Source of the DNA: Rugalucina vietnamica
Lineage: Eukaryota > Mollusca > Bivalvia > Lucinida > Lucinidae
Assembly (NCBI GenBank): GCA_964017185.1
Contig: OZ024871.1
Coordinates: 3,921,472-3,985,471 of the forward strand
Direction: 5' to 3'
DNA length: 64,000 nt
A program made the position numbers and the translations under genes. Positions 1 to 11,708 of the stretch are shown in pieces. The notes under the pieces were generated by a model. That model ran no database searches, was not told where the DNA came from, and saw nothing but the letters and a program-made list of their open reading frames with translations. Every line of letters begins with the position of its first letter. Positions within the stretch are counted from its first letter, which is position 1.

Positions 1-117
1 CCTAGCCCCAATTCGCGACCTTAGTCTCTTGTGGTTTAACAACAAACGTATTTCGGTTCCAATAGAAGGCATCCTAGACCGTTGATAAAGCATTCTAGAA
101 AAGAATACATGTTACAA

Positions 118-672
118 CTGTGACGAAGCAGTGTAGCCATAATTCTAAGTGAAACATAATCTCATTATTGTGAATCAGGGCATGTCGTTTAGAAGGAGTA
201 ACATTTCGTTAAATGTATGAATAGTTGCCAATCAAAGTTTCATCTCTGGAAACGTGTTTTTGCGAGAATTATCTAACACCAGGATCACATCATTGGCATG
301 ACAAGACCGACAATGCCATTAGAGAACAATCGGGAGAAAAACAAATCTTTAAAGCCGTGTGAACATCTAATGGAAGGGTTTTATCAGCAGTTGCTTTGCT
401 TAAGTATAGTCACACCACTTGAAGTACGAATTTAGCGCTTTCATATTATTTCGGCCTTTCAGATCACAAGGTAATTGGAGTATACCTGATATTAATGAAG
501 AGTTTTCAGTGACGTAGTTTCAATAATGATACGTATCTTAAGTGCTGCGACATTACATCGGTTAGATCTGTCTATGATCTGCATAACATAATATGCTATT
601 TCAATTATTGCAAACCAGTTGGTGTCGAGCCATATCATGCAAACTTCATTGAGGCGAAACTCACTGCTCTTA
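118..672 (+). repeat. Segmental duplicate, copy 1 (partner 27806-28385)
   Basis: This stretch matches 27806-28385 in the same orientation and order. Shared landmarks are GTGAAACATAATCTC, GAATAGTTGCCAATCAAA, CACCAGGATCAC, AAGACCGACAATGCCATTA and AGTGCTGCGACA. The copies carry many substitutions and indels, so the duplication is old. No convincing coding frame is shared. It could be an unrecognised transposon or a true segmental duplication. Bases 1-117 show nothing I recognise. Confidence 0.75.
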
Positions 673-679
673 AAAAAGT

Positions 680-985
680 ACAAGTAGGCAAAGATCAGGA
701 AAAGGCGTAATCAGAAAAAGATTCCCACTCCAAAAACCGAGATGGGAAAAAACCAAACTAACAATCAGGTACTTATACCATGAAAACACATCGCAAGCCG
801 AATGAGCAGCTATTTTCCCAATAGGTGGCCACTCAGTTACCTAAACTTAACTAAAAATATGAAAACATACATAAGGAGCCAACAGCACAAAAAATTTTCA
901 AACACCAAGACATAAAACAAAAAGAACCACCACAGAAGTATCGCCTTGGAACGATCAGTAACACAAAGTTAGTGGCGGGCTTTCA
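680..985 (-). mobile_element. Penelope-like element, 3' tail fragment
   Basis: The + strand starts with the inverted tail signature (ACAAGTAGGCAAAGATCAGG, then GATTCCCACTCCAAAAACCG) and continues through the shared 3' UTR to TGGCGGGCTTT. It lacks all coding sequence, so it is a strongly 5'-truncated copy ending at the same tail as the other family members. It stops where another repeat (978-1357) begins. Confidence 0.9.
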
Positions 986-1425
986 GTTTTAATTTTATTT
1001 GCTATTACTGCAGCTGGTGTTGTGCCGTGTGGCGGCCCTGAAAAGTCTCCCCGTACATCATCCACGGTGCAGATTATATTTCCGTTTGGGCCTTTGAGAT
1101 CAGCGAGGGTATTCTGAGAAATCAGAAAACTATTATCATCATCGGTTTAGATGCATTATCTAACCAACGTTCAATATAATTGGCCCCATTTGGATTATAC
1201 AAGTCTAGTCTTTGTATCGACTACTCTGTTGAGTTGCATGCCTTTGGCTACATCTTGCCAAATCACACTTAAGGGGCTTAAATAGCCAAAACCGCGGTAT
1301 GGCCCAGCTCCTTTCTCATATGTTCATTGCTCTTAAAGGCTTTCAGTTTTAATTTTTATTTGGTGCCCATGGATCTTTATCGCCAGGCAGCTTACTGAAT
1401 CTGTGAGTCCTCGTTTTTGATTCAT
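978..1425 (+). repeat. Dispersed repeat inside a PLE copy, plus a short PLE 3' UTR scrap
   Basis: A near-identical word, GGCTTTCAGTTTTAATTTT, occurs at about 978 and again at about 1338 and bounds an insertion of roughly 360 bp. The end of the insertion (about 1255-1357, with AGCCGAAACTGCGGTATGG-like sequence) reappears at about 42875-42975. Bases about 1360-1425 match the PLE 3' UTR in + orientation (GCAGCTTACTGAATCTGTGAG and CTCGTTTTTGATTCAT). Confidence 0.55.
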
Positions 1426-1867
1426 AGCGCATAGCATGTAACGTTCAACAAGTCGTCAATTTTGTTAGTCCACTCGTACAAGTAATTAAAAAAGATAAGA
1501 TAATGTTTAAAGCTATATCGATGAGACAAGAGAACCTTTTTTCAAATCTCGAATGACCCAAGAGGAACGAAAACTACCAGTAGCAACAACAACAGGCATA
1601 AAGCGGTTTACGGAACAGTCTTACTTTTAGAATATACAGAACACATAATACACATCTTATTTATAGTCAAAAATTTTCACAAGTGAATATTAGCTAAGAA
1701 TAGTGGACTGAAGGGATTCACATGTTTTGATAGCATTGTCAAGTTAGGTCGCAGCACCACTGATATAACGCCGTTGTAACGTTACGTTAGACAGGTTGCT
1801 ATAGTTAATTTGACGCTAGAATCGTAAAGGGATAGTATCGCTTTAATATTCAGTGTAACTGAGAAGG
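1426..1867. other. Unassigned AT-rich DNA
   Basis: No coding, repeat or RNA signal that I can support. There is a weak resemblance around 1700-1800 to the SINE-like stretch near 7740, too weak to annotate. Confidence 0.4.
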
Positions 1868-2172
1868 TTAAAAACCTAGGATGGCGTACATTGGAGCAAA
1901 GAAGGGCTGATGCTCGCCTTTGATTGTTTTACAAAGTTGTTCATGGCCTCGTCGCTGTACCTCTCCCGGACTACATACAGTACAGTAATAGAATATCTAG
2001 ATACTGTCACTCCAAGACCTTCAGGCAGGTCTCTACTAACCTAACATCTGTTTTTATCCTCCCCTTATTAATGCTTTTAAATCTTTCTATACCTTTCCTT
2101 TTTCTGTCTGATACTAACAGACGTTGCGCAGACCTGCCTAGAATGTCCTCGAGGGCGTATGGCAGTATATAG
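1868..2172 (+). pseudogene. LINE reverse transcriptase C-terminal remnant
   Basis: Translation gives GWRTLEQRRADARL, an in-frame stop (TGA near 1921), then LFYKVVHGLVAVPLPDYIQ and SNRISRYCHSKTFRQVSTN. This is the familiar tail region of the ORF2 of CR1/Jockey-like non-LTR retrotransposons, just before the usual YYKYSFFP..WN..P motif. Here that motif is lost to a frameshift after about residue 40. No poly-A or 3' repeat is obvious. It is a dead fragment. Confidence 0.7.
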
Positions 2173-2604
2173 AGATATAGATATATTCAAAATAAATTAA
2201 ATTTTCAGAACTCACAATCGGAGTTTTATGATTTGGTACATTTCTATAATCGGGAATCATCGGACCAAATAGCTATTAACCTACTTAATTTAACAATACA
2301 TACAATACATGTTATTAATGATAAATGGTATATACTTTCATGTACATATATCATTATATGTTTATCATAAATTATAGGTTACCTCGAGAGACGGGGGTGG
2401 TACGTGGAGAAGTTTTCATAACGCTCTGGTACCAGTTCATGGCGGGTTGGTATCTAACGACCTACTTGAACTTTCCCTGTCCCAGTCGCGTGGGTGGTGG
2501 ATGTGTCCTCGGTCTTTTCCGAGGCTTACTTCTTTATTCTTAAACATATCTTTAATCCTGTAGTTGTGATGTTAACATCGTTAATTGTTTTTAACATGCA
2601 CATA
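2173..2604. other. Unassigned DNA after the LINE remnant
   Basis: Contains an AT-rich stretch with ACATACAATACATG-like words and a short GC-richer block near 2390-2530. I see no gene or repeat family here. Confidence 0.35.
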
Positions 2605-3018
2605 TACAGGTGCGTTCTCTTATTAACATACCCCTGCGATATTCAGAAATAAATTGACAACTTTTCTTGTTTTTGAACAATCGTCACTGGCAAGAAATAG
2701 ACAACCGGATAAATGTTCATATAATATGTTATGTCTATAAATATTTACTCTGTATATAAAACTTCCAGATCGTGTGATGTTGTATGCCTAAATTGATTAC
2801 ATAACATATGGAGCCAAATGTTTAACAAAGATTTCGCTGATATTCGAGTTACAAAGATTCCACAAGGAATCATGGTTAATTGTTTGTAATTTTCTTTGTA
2901 AATTATGAAAGAATAGCCATTTTTGTACAACGGCTGAAAATTTGGTGTCTTTATGAGCACTATGTCAAATTTATTTCTGAATATCGCAGGGGTTTATTAA
3001 TTAGTGAACGCACCTGTA
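2605..3018. mobile_element. Small foldback element (414 bp), shares its TIR core with 11709-12915
   Basis: The left end TACAGGTGCGTTCTCTTATT... is the inverted match of the right end ...AGTGAACGCACCTGTA. The arms continue through ACATACCCCTGCGATATT and AGAAATAAATTGACA for about 55 bp. The same core words (ACATACCCCTGC, AAATAAATTGAC) sit at the ends of the larger foldback at 11709-12915, so both belong to one non-autonomous family. There is no coding capacity. Confidence 0.8.
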
Positions 3019-3434
3019 TTTAGATGGGGTATTATTTTAAATGTCAATTTTATAGTCTCCTATACTTCTGTAAAGAATAGCTTGGTGAAGATGTTATTTT
3101 TATGTGATATTATATGTTTGTTAAAATGTACTCACCATGATGAGACTTTAATAAAATATACTTGACTGCTTGACTTATATCTTGTAAATGAAGCGTCTAC
3201 TGAATACTAAAGGATAAATGAAAGCTTAATGAAATTATTCCTGCTTACCGATCAAGAAATGACAGATTGACAGCTAATAATTGTATTGTTTATCATACTA
3301 ACTCAGTAACATATTCTTTCACGAAATATGCCACTCATGTATCAGTTTTACGTTTATACGCTACTGTCTGACCATCTGGTTACTGATTAACCGCTCAGAA
3401 GGTCTGAGCCTGTCCATGAAAGTGGTTTCAAGTC
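3019..3434. other. Unassigned AT-rich DNA
   Basis: Nothing recognisable. The segment includes polyadenylation-like AATAAA words near 3150, which are unremarkable at this base composition. Confidence 0.35.
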
Positions 3435-3605
3435 AAACCATCCACACATATCAGCCTTTTGTGGCTTAGTGGGTTGTTATATTTGAAGCACTATTGGATG
3501 TCATGACTTCCTGATTTTGGGTAAAAGCTCCATAAAGTGGAAGCAAAGTCCCGAAATGACCTTGACTGTTGACTGGGACGTTAAGTTACAAATCAAACAA
3601 ACAAT
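3435..3605 (+). repeat. SINE-like dispersed repeat (family S)
   Basis: The words TTGGATGTCATGACTTCCTG, AAGTCCCGAAATGACCTTGA and TGTTGACTGGGACGTTAAG, followed by CAAATCAAACAAACAA, define the unit. Inverted relatives occur at about 20320-20460 and 49435-49560. The GACTGGGACGTTAAG tail also ends the remnant at 7885-7965. This tail resembles conserved 3' domains of molluscan SINEs. I see no pol III boxes in this copy. Confidence 0.65.
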
Positions 3606-3908
3606 TATATTCACGTTACTGGCATAAGATTCAATGTACAAAAGACAAGCAGTGAATTCAAGAGCAAAAGTAAATTTAATAAGTAATCCACGTTGTCCAT
3701 ACACTATTCGTTACACTATAACTATGTACAATGTAATTCCGGAAACTACTGAATAATTAATATATACGTAAATAGAACATTTGTAACCAAGACGATTCAT
3801 TTGCGACTTGTTTAGAAACGTTAATCCAGTTGTCCTTGAAATTCCTTAAAACTTCACGTGTCGGTGAAATAAATCATGATTTAATTCTGAATTTTGAGGA
3901 TTACTTGC

Positions 3909-4859
3909 TTAAGGATGTTCGCTGCCAACATTTGACATTTCGGAACTTCCGGTTTTTATTTTGTTGAATATCTCGTAAACGGTTGCAGATATTTCCTAAT
4001 ATTTTATATTTGAATACATATTGATGATATGCTTTGAACCAGCCATGAAAATTGTCAATCTAAGGAGCTTCATTTTTTCACCCCATTTTCTGCAACTTTT
4101 TAGAAAATTTTAAGTATTATCAAAATTTAGGGGATAGGGTAAATAAAGCTTCAACAGTACACAACTTCAAACTAGTTGCACTAATTTGATGTGTATTTTA
4201 GCAGAAGTAGGTGTATACACGGTTTTCTTTATCAGTTTTTCTTTCTTTGGTGTGCTAGTTTTAAAATTTTGGGTGGTTTTATGAAATGGGGTGTAAGAAA
4301 TAAAACAGCCGAAAAAAGGCTTAAAATGGCGATTTTCAAGTTGTTGGTTCTCTCTTATATGCACACTACCCTATATTTTTCATTCTTTTGATCGAAAAAT
4401 ATGAACAAGTTCTATGCTGTGTAAAAATACAAGAAAAAGTTTGAATCTACAAATATAGATTTGACACATTTATAAATATGGACTTTTTCCGACTTTTCAA
4501 GTTAGGGGGTAGGGTTGTTAAATGAGTCGAAAAAAATTGTCATCCACTTCAAGATGAAACTTTATGCATGTTTTAGGTCCAAAATAGACAGCGTTACTTA
4601 AACAAAATGAGGTTTGAAAGCATTCGTGATGTATTGTTTGTCCAGGAAGGTATATGTGAAAGAATTGAAAATTAAATTAATTTTCCTAATTTTCAAACAT
4701 GTAGTTTAGAGGTCTCATTCAGAGGCCTGTAGCTTGAAAAAATGCACACTACCCTATATTTATTTTGTTCTCATATGTCTTATTTTATCTTTTGGAATCA
4801 GAAAAGAGAGGTTAGAAAAAAAGTTTGAATACTGTTTCATTGGCAGCGAACATCCTTAA
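3909..4859. mobile_element. TTAA-flanked TIR element (951 bp), non-autonomous
   Basis: The two ends are perfect 20-bp inverted repeats, TTAAGGATGTTCGCTGCCAA at 3909-3928 and its complement at 4840-4859. If the outer TTAA is a target duplication, this fits piggyBac- or Kolobok-type insertion. The interior has no transposase. It carries internal echoes of CACACTACCCTATATTT at about 4361 and 4745 and a reverse-sense relative (GGGGATAGGGTAAATA) near 4130. Confidence 0.85.
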
Positions 4860-5117
4860 ATGCCCTATCAGTTAGAAATAAAAAAAACGAATGCCAGGGA
4901 AGTGCCACAATAAAATACCTAAAACCCTTTAACTTTTAATGTCAAATGGTTCCGATAGTTTCGAGTATTTGCTCTTTTATAGACATTCATTTACCATTTC
5001 AGCCGGACCGTGAATTAATTCAGAACGTCACTATAGCCGTTTGTCAGCATCTGAAAAATAGCAGTCGTTTGTCACATTCCTGCAAGATATAATCAGTCTT
5101 ACAGCAAATGTATTTAC

Positions 5118-5215
5118 ATAACACACAGCGAGTATATTAGATTATGAAATATTTTATCTTATTGCTGGCGACTCGGGTGGGTAATTGTTAGCTCCAAATT
5201 GACTGTTATCGAACG
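5118..5215 (+). repeat. Dispersed repeat, partner at 7590-7685
   Basis: GTATATTAGATTATGAAA, ATTTTATCTTATTGCTGGCG and a later TTGACTGTTAT match 7590-7685 in the same orientation. A GAAGAAGAAGAAG run follows at 5222. There is no coding signal. I cannot assign a family. Confidence 0.55.
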
Positions 5216-5786
5216 ATAGACGAAGAAGAAGAAGAAGGGATTAAATAACCATTTGAAAACTTTAGGATGAAAAATTGTATACTGTGAACTTTAGCAGTCT
5301 GGTCAATGTATATAATGACCCATCGCTTCAATACTAACATTCAGAATCTATATCGGATTTCCGATGTGATTTCTTAACTCTTTGGGGAGACATTTGGCTA
5401 TAATGCATTCGAATTTACAAGTTGCCAGAATAACTACGTAATGCCAGGAGACGAAATGGATGTCTTCAAATTTAGGTTACGTCCCTGTGGAACTAGCGTA
5501 CCAAAACTTATAGAAAATTCAAGCATTTTAGGTGAAACATAAAATACTGAACAAGACACGTAAATATGACGTTTCATTTTCGATATCTGATTGTATTGTA
5601 TAGAGTTAGCAATAAGATAAGCGTATGGTACTTGTATGACGATCTGCAGCATGTGTGTCGGTTTATTTGATAAGCTGATTATTGTTCATTCCTTGAAAAT
5701 CTCGAATTCCTCTTCCTCAAGGTAACATGTTGTCACAAGACATGCGGAAATAGTATTAGTACTGTACATAGCCTAATCAATGCACT
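5216..5786. other. Unassigned AT-rich DNA
   Basis: Apart from a short GAA microsatellite near 5222-5236 I see nothing in it. Confidence 0.35.
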
Positions 5787-6012
5787 ATATGAGCAACCGC
5801 ATCAGAAAACCAACAATTTACACATGCGAAAACAAAGGCGTAGATCAGCTGTGCAGTAACTGTCTTTGTTTTCGCTACAAGTACCATTCCTCTGCTACTT
5901 ATATCCAAAGTTTCTAACTTCTAACCTGCTTCTGTGGCTGTACAGACTGATTTGTGTCGGGCCTGGTTGGGAACCCAAAATTCTTGGTTTTCTCATGCAC
6001 AAGCTCATATGA
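5787..6012 (+). mobile_element. Degenerate GAGC-GCTC foldback MITE
   Basis: It starts with ATGAGCAACCGCATCAGAAA and ACCAACAATTTACACATGCG and ends with TTGGTTTTCTCATGCACAAG then CTCAT. This is the ground plan of the foldbacks at 48184, 51278, 57988 and 63737. The central hairpin has decayed: GCAGTAACTG replaces the strong palindrome of the better copies. Confidence 0.75.
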
Positions 6013-6342
6013 TAATGAGTACATCATCTCTTTCTATAGACTGGCCCCCGTCCTACGTTCACTATCATACCATGTTCTATAACCTCCATAAATATTTTTT
6101 GTATGAGTTACCTCTCTTCTCATGCTCAGAACATAGTGAAATTCAGCCATGAGAAGATTTCAAGCAAAACTTACTGATAAAAACAAAAGTTTGACGAAGG
6201 GAGCCAGTCAAATCTTTTTAACATCATTCTGTTATTCTTCTGAGAAACATGCATAGTCAGCTATTAGAAAATGATCTGTTAAGTTTCATCGTGTATCGCT
6301 CGTGAACGACAGTTTGCTTACACAGGTCTAAAGCTAAAACAT
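6013..6342. other. Unassigned DNA
   Basis: No recognisable feature. Confidence 0.3.
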
Positions 6343-7395
6343 GAAAAGGTACAAGTAGGCAAAGATCAGGAAAAGGCGCAATCAGAAAATGATTCCCACC
6401 CCAAAAACCGAGGTGGGAAACACTAAATTACCAATCAGGTACTTATACCATGAAAACATATCGTAAGCCGAATGGACAGCTATTTTCCCAAAAGGTGGCC
6501 ACTCAGTTACATAAACTTAACTAAAAATATGAAAACATACATAAGGCGCCAACAGCACAAAAATTTTAAACACTGAGACATAAAACGAAAGAACCAACAC
6601 AGAAGTCTCGCCTTGGAACGATCAGTAATTTAAAATTACTGGCTGGCTTAAATCGATTTTACATGGCCATAACCTCACCCTCAGCTTCTGCAGTGGTTCA
6701 TAACATTAAGTTACTTCTTCGGTCATCGTGGTGAATCCCTAACTAGTCAATGAATCATCAAGAACAAACAGATAAATCACGATAAACATCATGGTGAATC
6801 AAAAACGAGGACTCAACAGATTCAGTAAGCTGCCCGACGATGGAGATCCCTAGGTGCACAATAACTTACTTACTCCGGAGCAAAAGGTAAACAACAGTTG
6901 GACCCCTGTGGGCCAAGCAACAGACAAGAAGCTTCGGCCCCAACCAACTAAAATGAATAGCTTTAAGTCGGGGTCATCATAGAGTCTGACGCCCGACCCA
7001 CCGGCGTGCAATTAAAGAAGGCAACATAGCCATCAACCATGATTGGGTTAAAAACTAAGCATGCAGTCTGTCGCATAACATTCAATTTATAACCTGTACG
7101 TCTGTAACGTGTAATGATTTTTTTGAACTGAAAAGAAAACTCATTCCTTCCTATAAGTTTCTTAAATTTGTAAACTAAGTCACCATAAAATTCTGGTTCC
7201 GAAAGGCCCTCACCTAAAAGCGTCTTTAACCCAGCATTATATTTGGAAATCAATTCATAGTGTCTACGATAAACTTTAGAAAATGTTTTACGAAGTTTAT
7301 GATACCGATAACCCTGTTGGACAAGTTTGGCCGTTCAACATTTATTTCGAGCGTTGAAGTCCGTAACATGATTGCCGACTCTAGCAAACGTCTGT
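6343..7395 (-). mobile_element. Penelope-like element, 3' third (RT C-terminus plus 3' UTR)
   Basis: Read on the minus strand, coding sequence from about 7390 to 6963 encodes the PLE ORF C-terminus: a KMFNGQTC-like decayed start, then ISKYNAGLKTLLGEGL, SEPEFYGDLVYKFKKLIGRN and a final CTPVGRASDSMMTPT stop. The 3' UTR then runs to the tail at 6343. The ORF ends without a C-terminal GIY-YIG domain, as in the other copies here. A frameshift separates the stretch before about 7253. The copy is 5'-truncated and inactive. Confidence 0.9.
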
Positions 7396-7589
7396 CTCTA
7401 GCTTCAAACTTCTTCTCTAGCTTCTGTCCTTTTACAGGACAGAAGCGAACTACTGTGGATAGGAATGTTCCCGTTGTCATAGTCTTACATAAGATGTCCT
7501 TTGACTGGCAAGGATTTCACTCTGCCGCCTTGAAATATATAGTTTTAATGCCTGTCCCGCAGTGATAGTCTGAGAAAAGATTGTCGTAA

Positions 7590-7685
7590 CATGCAAAACA
7601 AGTATATTAGATTATGAAACATTTGATCTTATAGCTGGCGGCTCGACGGGATAAATGCGAGTTCCTTGTTGACCGTTATTATGTT
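7590..7685 (+). repeat. Dispersed repeat, partner of 5118-5215
   Basis: Shares GTATATTAGATTATGAAA and CTTATAGCTGGCGGCTCG with 5118-5215. Just upstream, a short perfect hairpin, CTTCTGTCCT-TTTAC-AGGACAGAAG, lies at about 7420-7444. Confidence 0.5.
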
Positions 7686-7884
7686 TGTTCACTGTTATTA
7701 TGTTAAGATTTCTCCACAGGCTGTCGAAGATCTGTTTTGCATTGACGCCGATATTATATGAAGGGATTCAGGTTAGCGCAACTATAATTTCGTTGTAAGA
7801 TGTCACGAGGAAAATCACGGGTTGACACTGGGTGTATTAGCTACAGCATTACAATTAAAAATATTATCGGATTGACAGTCTACT

Positions 7885-7965
7885 AACTATAGACCCGACG
7901 TGACTGAAAAATTGTTGACTGGGACGTTAAGCCTTAATACAAACAACCTAACTAACTAACTATAG
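7885..7965 (+). repeat. SINE 3' tail remnant
   Basis: GTTGACTGGGACGTTAAG followed by an ACAAACAACCTAACTAAC tail is the same 3' module as in family S at 3560. The stretch upstream (about 7740-7880) may be a decayed tRNA-related head (GGTTAGCGCAACT, TTGTAAGATGTC), but the B box is not convincing. Confidence 0.5.
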
Positions 7966-8376
7966 ACGATGAAATTTTACTAGACGTCAAACATCAAAGC
8001 TACATTATACCACACAAAATAATTTAACGTCTAACAGCAAGTTCTGCTTCCAATTGTAACACACTGCCTATGGAAGCCAATGGTAAAGTGCAGATATATA
8101 TTGAGTAATATATCACTGGGCGGATAAGCGTGACGTTACTTTGCGCCGTTTTGACGCCATTTTGATTAAATTATGATGTCAGCTATCCCATAAGTCACGT
8201 TACATTGGCGTTAGACGGTGTAACGTCATTTCTACGCGTTCAGAACGTAGTAAACATATGTAAACATTTGCGGTACAGTCAAAAGTTTGGCGGGATTTCT
8301 ACAGTGCAATGGTGGAAAAGTTAAAGAAACTGAAGGTTTAAAATGATTTTATTCCGTGTATTGTGTGTTAGAATCG
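7966..8376. other. Unassigned DNA next to the hairpin repeat
   Basis: Contains GAGTAATATATCACTGGGCG near 8102, which resembles the arm of the adjacent hairpin repeat, and CGTTAC/TGACGT words. No gene seen. Confidence 0.35.
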
Positions 8377-8556
8377 AAATAGATCAGCTCTATTGCGTGA
8401 ATTGTTGAGTTATATATCACTGTTCACTGTTTGTCGGTCATTTGTACGCAGATAAATCACTCGCGCTGCGCGCTCGTGATTTGCTCTGCTATACAACTGA
8501 CCTCCAAGCAGTGATATATTACTCAACATTTCACTACTAGAGCTGATCTATTTCTT
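8377..8556. repeat. 180-bp inverted repeat (long hairpin)
   Basis: The left arm CGAAATAGATCAGCTCTATT, then TTGTTGAGTTATATATCACTG, is mirrored by CAGTGATATATTACTCAACA and AGAGCTGATCTATTTC on the right. The centre is CACTCGCGCTGCGCGCTCGTG. Arms are about 85 bp and roughly 80% paired by eye. It is probably a MITE or foldback. Flanking target duplication is not evident. Confidence 0.75.
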
Positions 8557-10014
8557 AAATGAAAATGTCTGGATCCTTCATAGAAGGCACTGGCTGTATC
8601 AACAAGTTAACCGAAGAACGCAAAAACACTTGTGTTTCATTGAAAGTCAACAGCGGCGATAGCCTAAACTGCACTACCGAACAAATAAGACGATTTCATC
8701 TTCTGCCAAATTAGCAAAATAATGTCTACAATGTAAGTGATGTATACTCTTCGTCAAAAGTTTAGCATAATTATATGTCTAAAATGAAGGAAACACGTCT
8801 GGTAAAAACTTACCTCAGTGAATAAATATGTTGACGCAATGGCCTCTATTCGATTCCATTATTACAGTGGAAACAACCAGTGCTTTTTCGGATTCAAAAT
8901 CGGCAGTTATTTAGATACTGAATGACAAAAGAAAAGGCTACTGTTTTGAAAGTGCGATTTTCGACAAATTTTTAAAACCTTCTTCAAAAGCACTCAAATT
9001 CAACCTTATAAAACGAAACTTAGTTAAATCTTTAGTCCACGGACAGAATAATAATGTGGTATAGACACCATTATCCTGTCATTTGAAATGTAGACATTAC
9101 ACATCTTTAGCGACAAACTTATTTTCAAAATGTTTAACAGTGCAATATTGCTATACATTCTATACATTTTTGTTCTTTCCAGAAATGCCAGAGTTTGACT
9201 TTCAGCTCTCATTTTTTGTATGTAACAGGTTGATCCAACATACGCTTCCTTGATCTGGGTGTGAATTTTGTACAGACGTGTCATATGGGGTGCAGAATTC
9301 AGATTTTAGAAATACGGCTTATTATCAAAATAATGCATATTGTAGCACATGAATTTTAAAAATCTGAGACAAATTTTTCATTTGTTCTTTGCTACGACAT
9401 GCTACGAGATGCTTCCTTTCTAAATCCGTGAATTGCGAATCTGTTTTATGTTATTGAAATATTTTGCGGGCCTTTAACTTTTGCACTTTAAAACTAGAAT
9501 ATGCTAAACTTTTGTCGAGGTGTATATTTAACTTTTAAACGTCATTTATTCTATTTTTGTCCAGTTTTGTTTCAAATAATTTCCAACGGGAATTTCGTGC
9601 TACTTTTATTTAAATAGACACCCTAAAAAGAATTATCACTCATCAGACAGACAAAAACAAATTTTTCCAAAATAATCCTGAATTTTGTCCCAGGACAGTA
9701 GACCGTATATAGGTAGCTACGTATGCAGCTAGCTACGTACAACAAACGAAATGTAGATCAAAATGTAGATCCCCATTGGAGTTTCAGCTCGCTTCAAAGT
9801 GAAGCTATAACGTTACACATGACCAAAATTAAAGAATGACGAGTTTATACACTGGAAATATATACAGCAGAAATATATACAGAACACTTAACTAATTCTT
9901 TGCACTACTGTGGATACAGCAAAACACACGTTATAAATGAGCCGCCTCATCAGGCTCTAATAAAAGTAAGCAATGAACAGGAACTGGTATAACTAGTACC
10001 AAAGATCACTCCAT
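8557..10014. other. Unassigned AT-rich DNA (1.46 kb)
   Basis: I see no gene. A short nested palindrome (AGGTAGCTACGTATGCAGC and TAGCTACGTAC) occurs near 9711-9738. CTTTGTCATTCAG-type words do not build into a repeat I can define. Confidence 0.4.
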
Positions 10015-10160
10015 ACCCAAGGTGGTTGGTGGGTTGAATTTGGATTTAACGCCCGAGCTAAGGCAACACGGGGCATCTTATAGACTGAAGAAACCCGGGA
10101 TAGAACCTGCGACATCCAGTTTACAACATAACATAAGTGCGCCACGGAGGCATCTTAAAT
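10015..10160 (-). repeat. tRNA-Thr-derived SINE, decayed
   Basis: On the minus strand, GCCTCCGTGGCGCACTTATG gives a decayed A box. TTGTAAACTGG matches the anticodon region of tRNA-Thr(TGT), and GCAGGTTCTATCCC is a B box. The head is followed by TTCTTCAGTCTATAAGA and a GCGTTAAATCCAAATTCAAC tail. The better-preserved relative is at 53734-53880, + strand. Confidence 0.7.
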
Positions 10161-11708
10161 AAAAAAGACAATTAGATACTGGTTCACAGAAAAACTACCA
10201 CGAGCTTAATGAGCAGATTTTTCCACACGGGTGGCCCCTCAATTAACCAAACCTAAAACAAGTATGAATACGCAGGATTCTGAATTCGTCCTACGCTCAG
10301 TGCTTTGTTTGGTGCTTAAATATATTTTCGGGATCCCAGTCTCATTCTACGCTCTTCAGTAGGCCAAATATTTAGTTTGTTAAACATAGTTGATGCAATG
10401 ATTGGCGTCTATGGAGTAACATATATAGTTATATATAAGATATGAACCTGTTTGCTTTGCTTCTTAAAGTCGTACAACTTGTCCCCTGAATTATCAGTAT
10501 GAGAGCAAATCAATCCATTTCCCGCCTTGTCTGTTCGTCTTGCTATTGACATTATAACAAGTGTCTGCTGTAGCCAGAGAACTTGTAACCATTACGATAG
10601 AATCGCCCATCTAGCGACACTAAAAGAACCATAAAGTCTATCGAATTACCAGAAGTTAATTGAAAAATCGAATCGTCCACGACAAGGTAACAGGTTTTGT
10701 CTGTTTCAGCCATTTGGAAAACCTCCAACAGGACGTCATCAGTTTGACGGTCAGACTGAAGGTACGTACGTAGGAAATCATTTTCTTACACGAAGATGAC
10801 CCATTCACAGTGTTATTTTTCTGTGGGTCCTATAAAGATGGATATAACAAACAGTTCACTATACGAGTAGTTGCATTGTTGTTATAAGTACGTCCAGGAA
10901 CAAAGTGGTATAGATAATAATAGAATGTGGCCATAATAAGCTCTAGGATATCCAAGGGCCACAAATAAACCCACAGTCAACAATAAAAACAATATCAATT
11001 GACGCCTTTCGTGCAAGTTTTTATAGTTTGTCTCAATTAAGTAGAGTATTAATTTACTGGAATCGTGCTCACCATTCTGATACCAAGATTATCTCTTCAG
11101 TGGCTTTGTGGTTATTTGCCTTTATTTCTCATTTCGACAATAACCCCATCTCTTACTACAAATAAGCTGTCAATCATAAATAGAATCGGTGGGCCATAAA
11201 TTGCGGAAATGTTATATTGCTTGCATTATGCAATGCTCTGAGCAAAGAAATTGTGCAAGGGGTTCACTTATGCTGATGTTTTTTTTTCTATCTCTTTATA
11301 AAAGAGCCTTGTAAATTGTGTTTAAGATGAACTGTACATCCAAACGATTAATGGTTTTATAAACCATGTACAATCGTCTGTGTAAACATGATGCAAGCTG
11401 GTACCATTTTGTTTACCACGGCTCAGGTTTACATGTCTGCCCTCTCAGACAATCAGATACTGTTTTCATTTGTACAAAGGAATAGAAAAATCGAAATTCC
11501 ATCAGAGAGTGGTCATAAAAATAACCGGGACTGCCAGAAGAGAGTTAATATCTGTCACAATAAATGGTACAAATATAACGAAGCATCTTGTAGACTTGAT
11601 TGTGGCATTGAAACATTTGTTTCACTGTCAGTTTTATGGGAAGCTTATGGGAGCATTAACTAGATCGTTCATACTTGCGAACAAAGAGAAAAAAAATGTT
11701 GATATCGA
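10161..11708. other. Unassigned DNA (1.55 kb)
   Basis: Bases about 10180-10260 faintly resemble the PLE 3' UTR on the minus strand (GAGCAGATTTTTCCACACGG, GTGGCCCCTCAATTAACC), so a very old PLE scrap may lie here. Otherwise no recognisable feature. Short ORFs at 11388-11727 overlap each other, lack homology that I recognise and are probably chance. Confidence 0.35.

Noticed and set aside
9944-10760. Other CTGATGA-like words as hammerheads (near 9944, 10730, 33890, 50197, 53925)
   Set aside because: None is followed by a stem II and GAAA in the right spacing.
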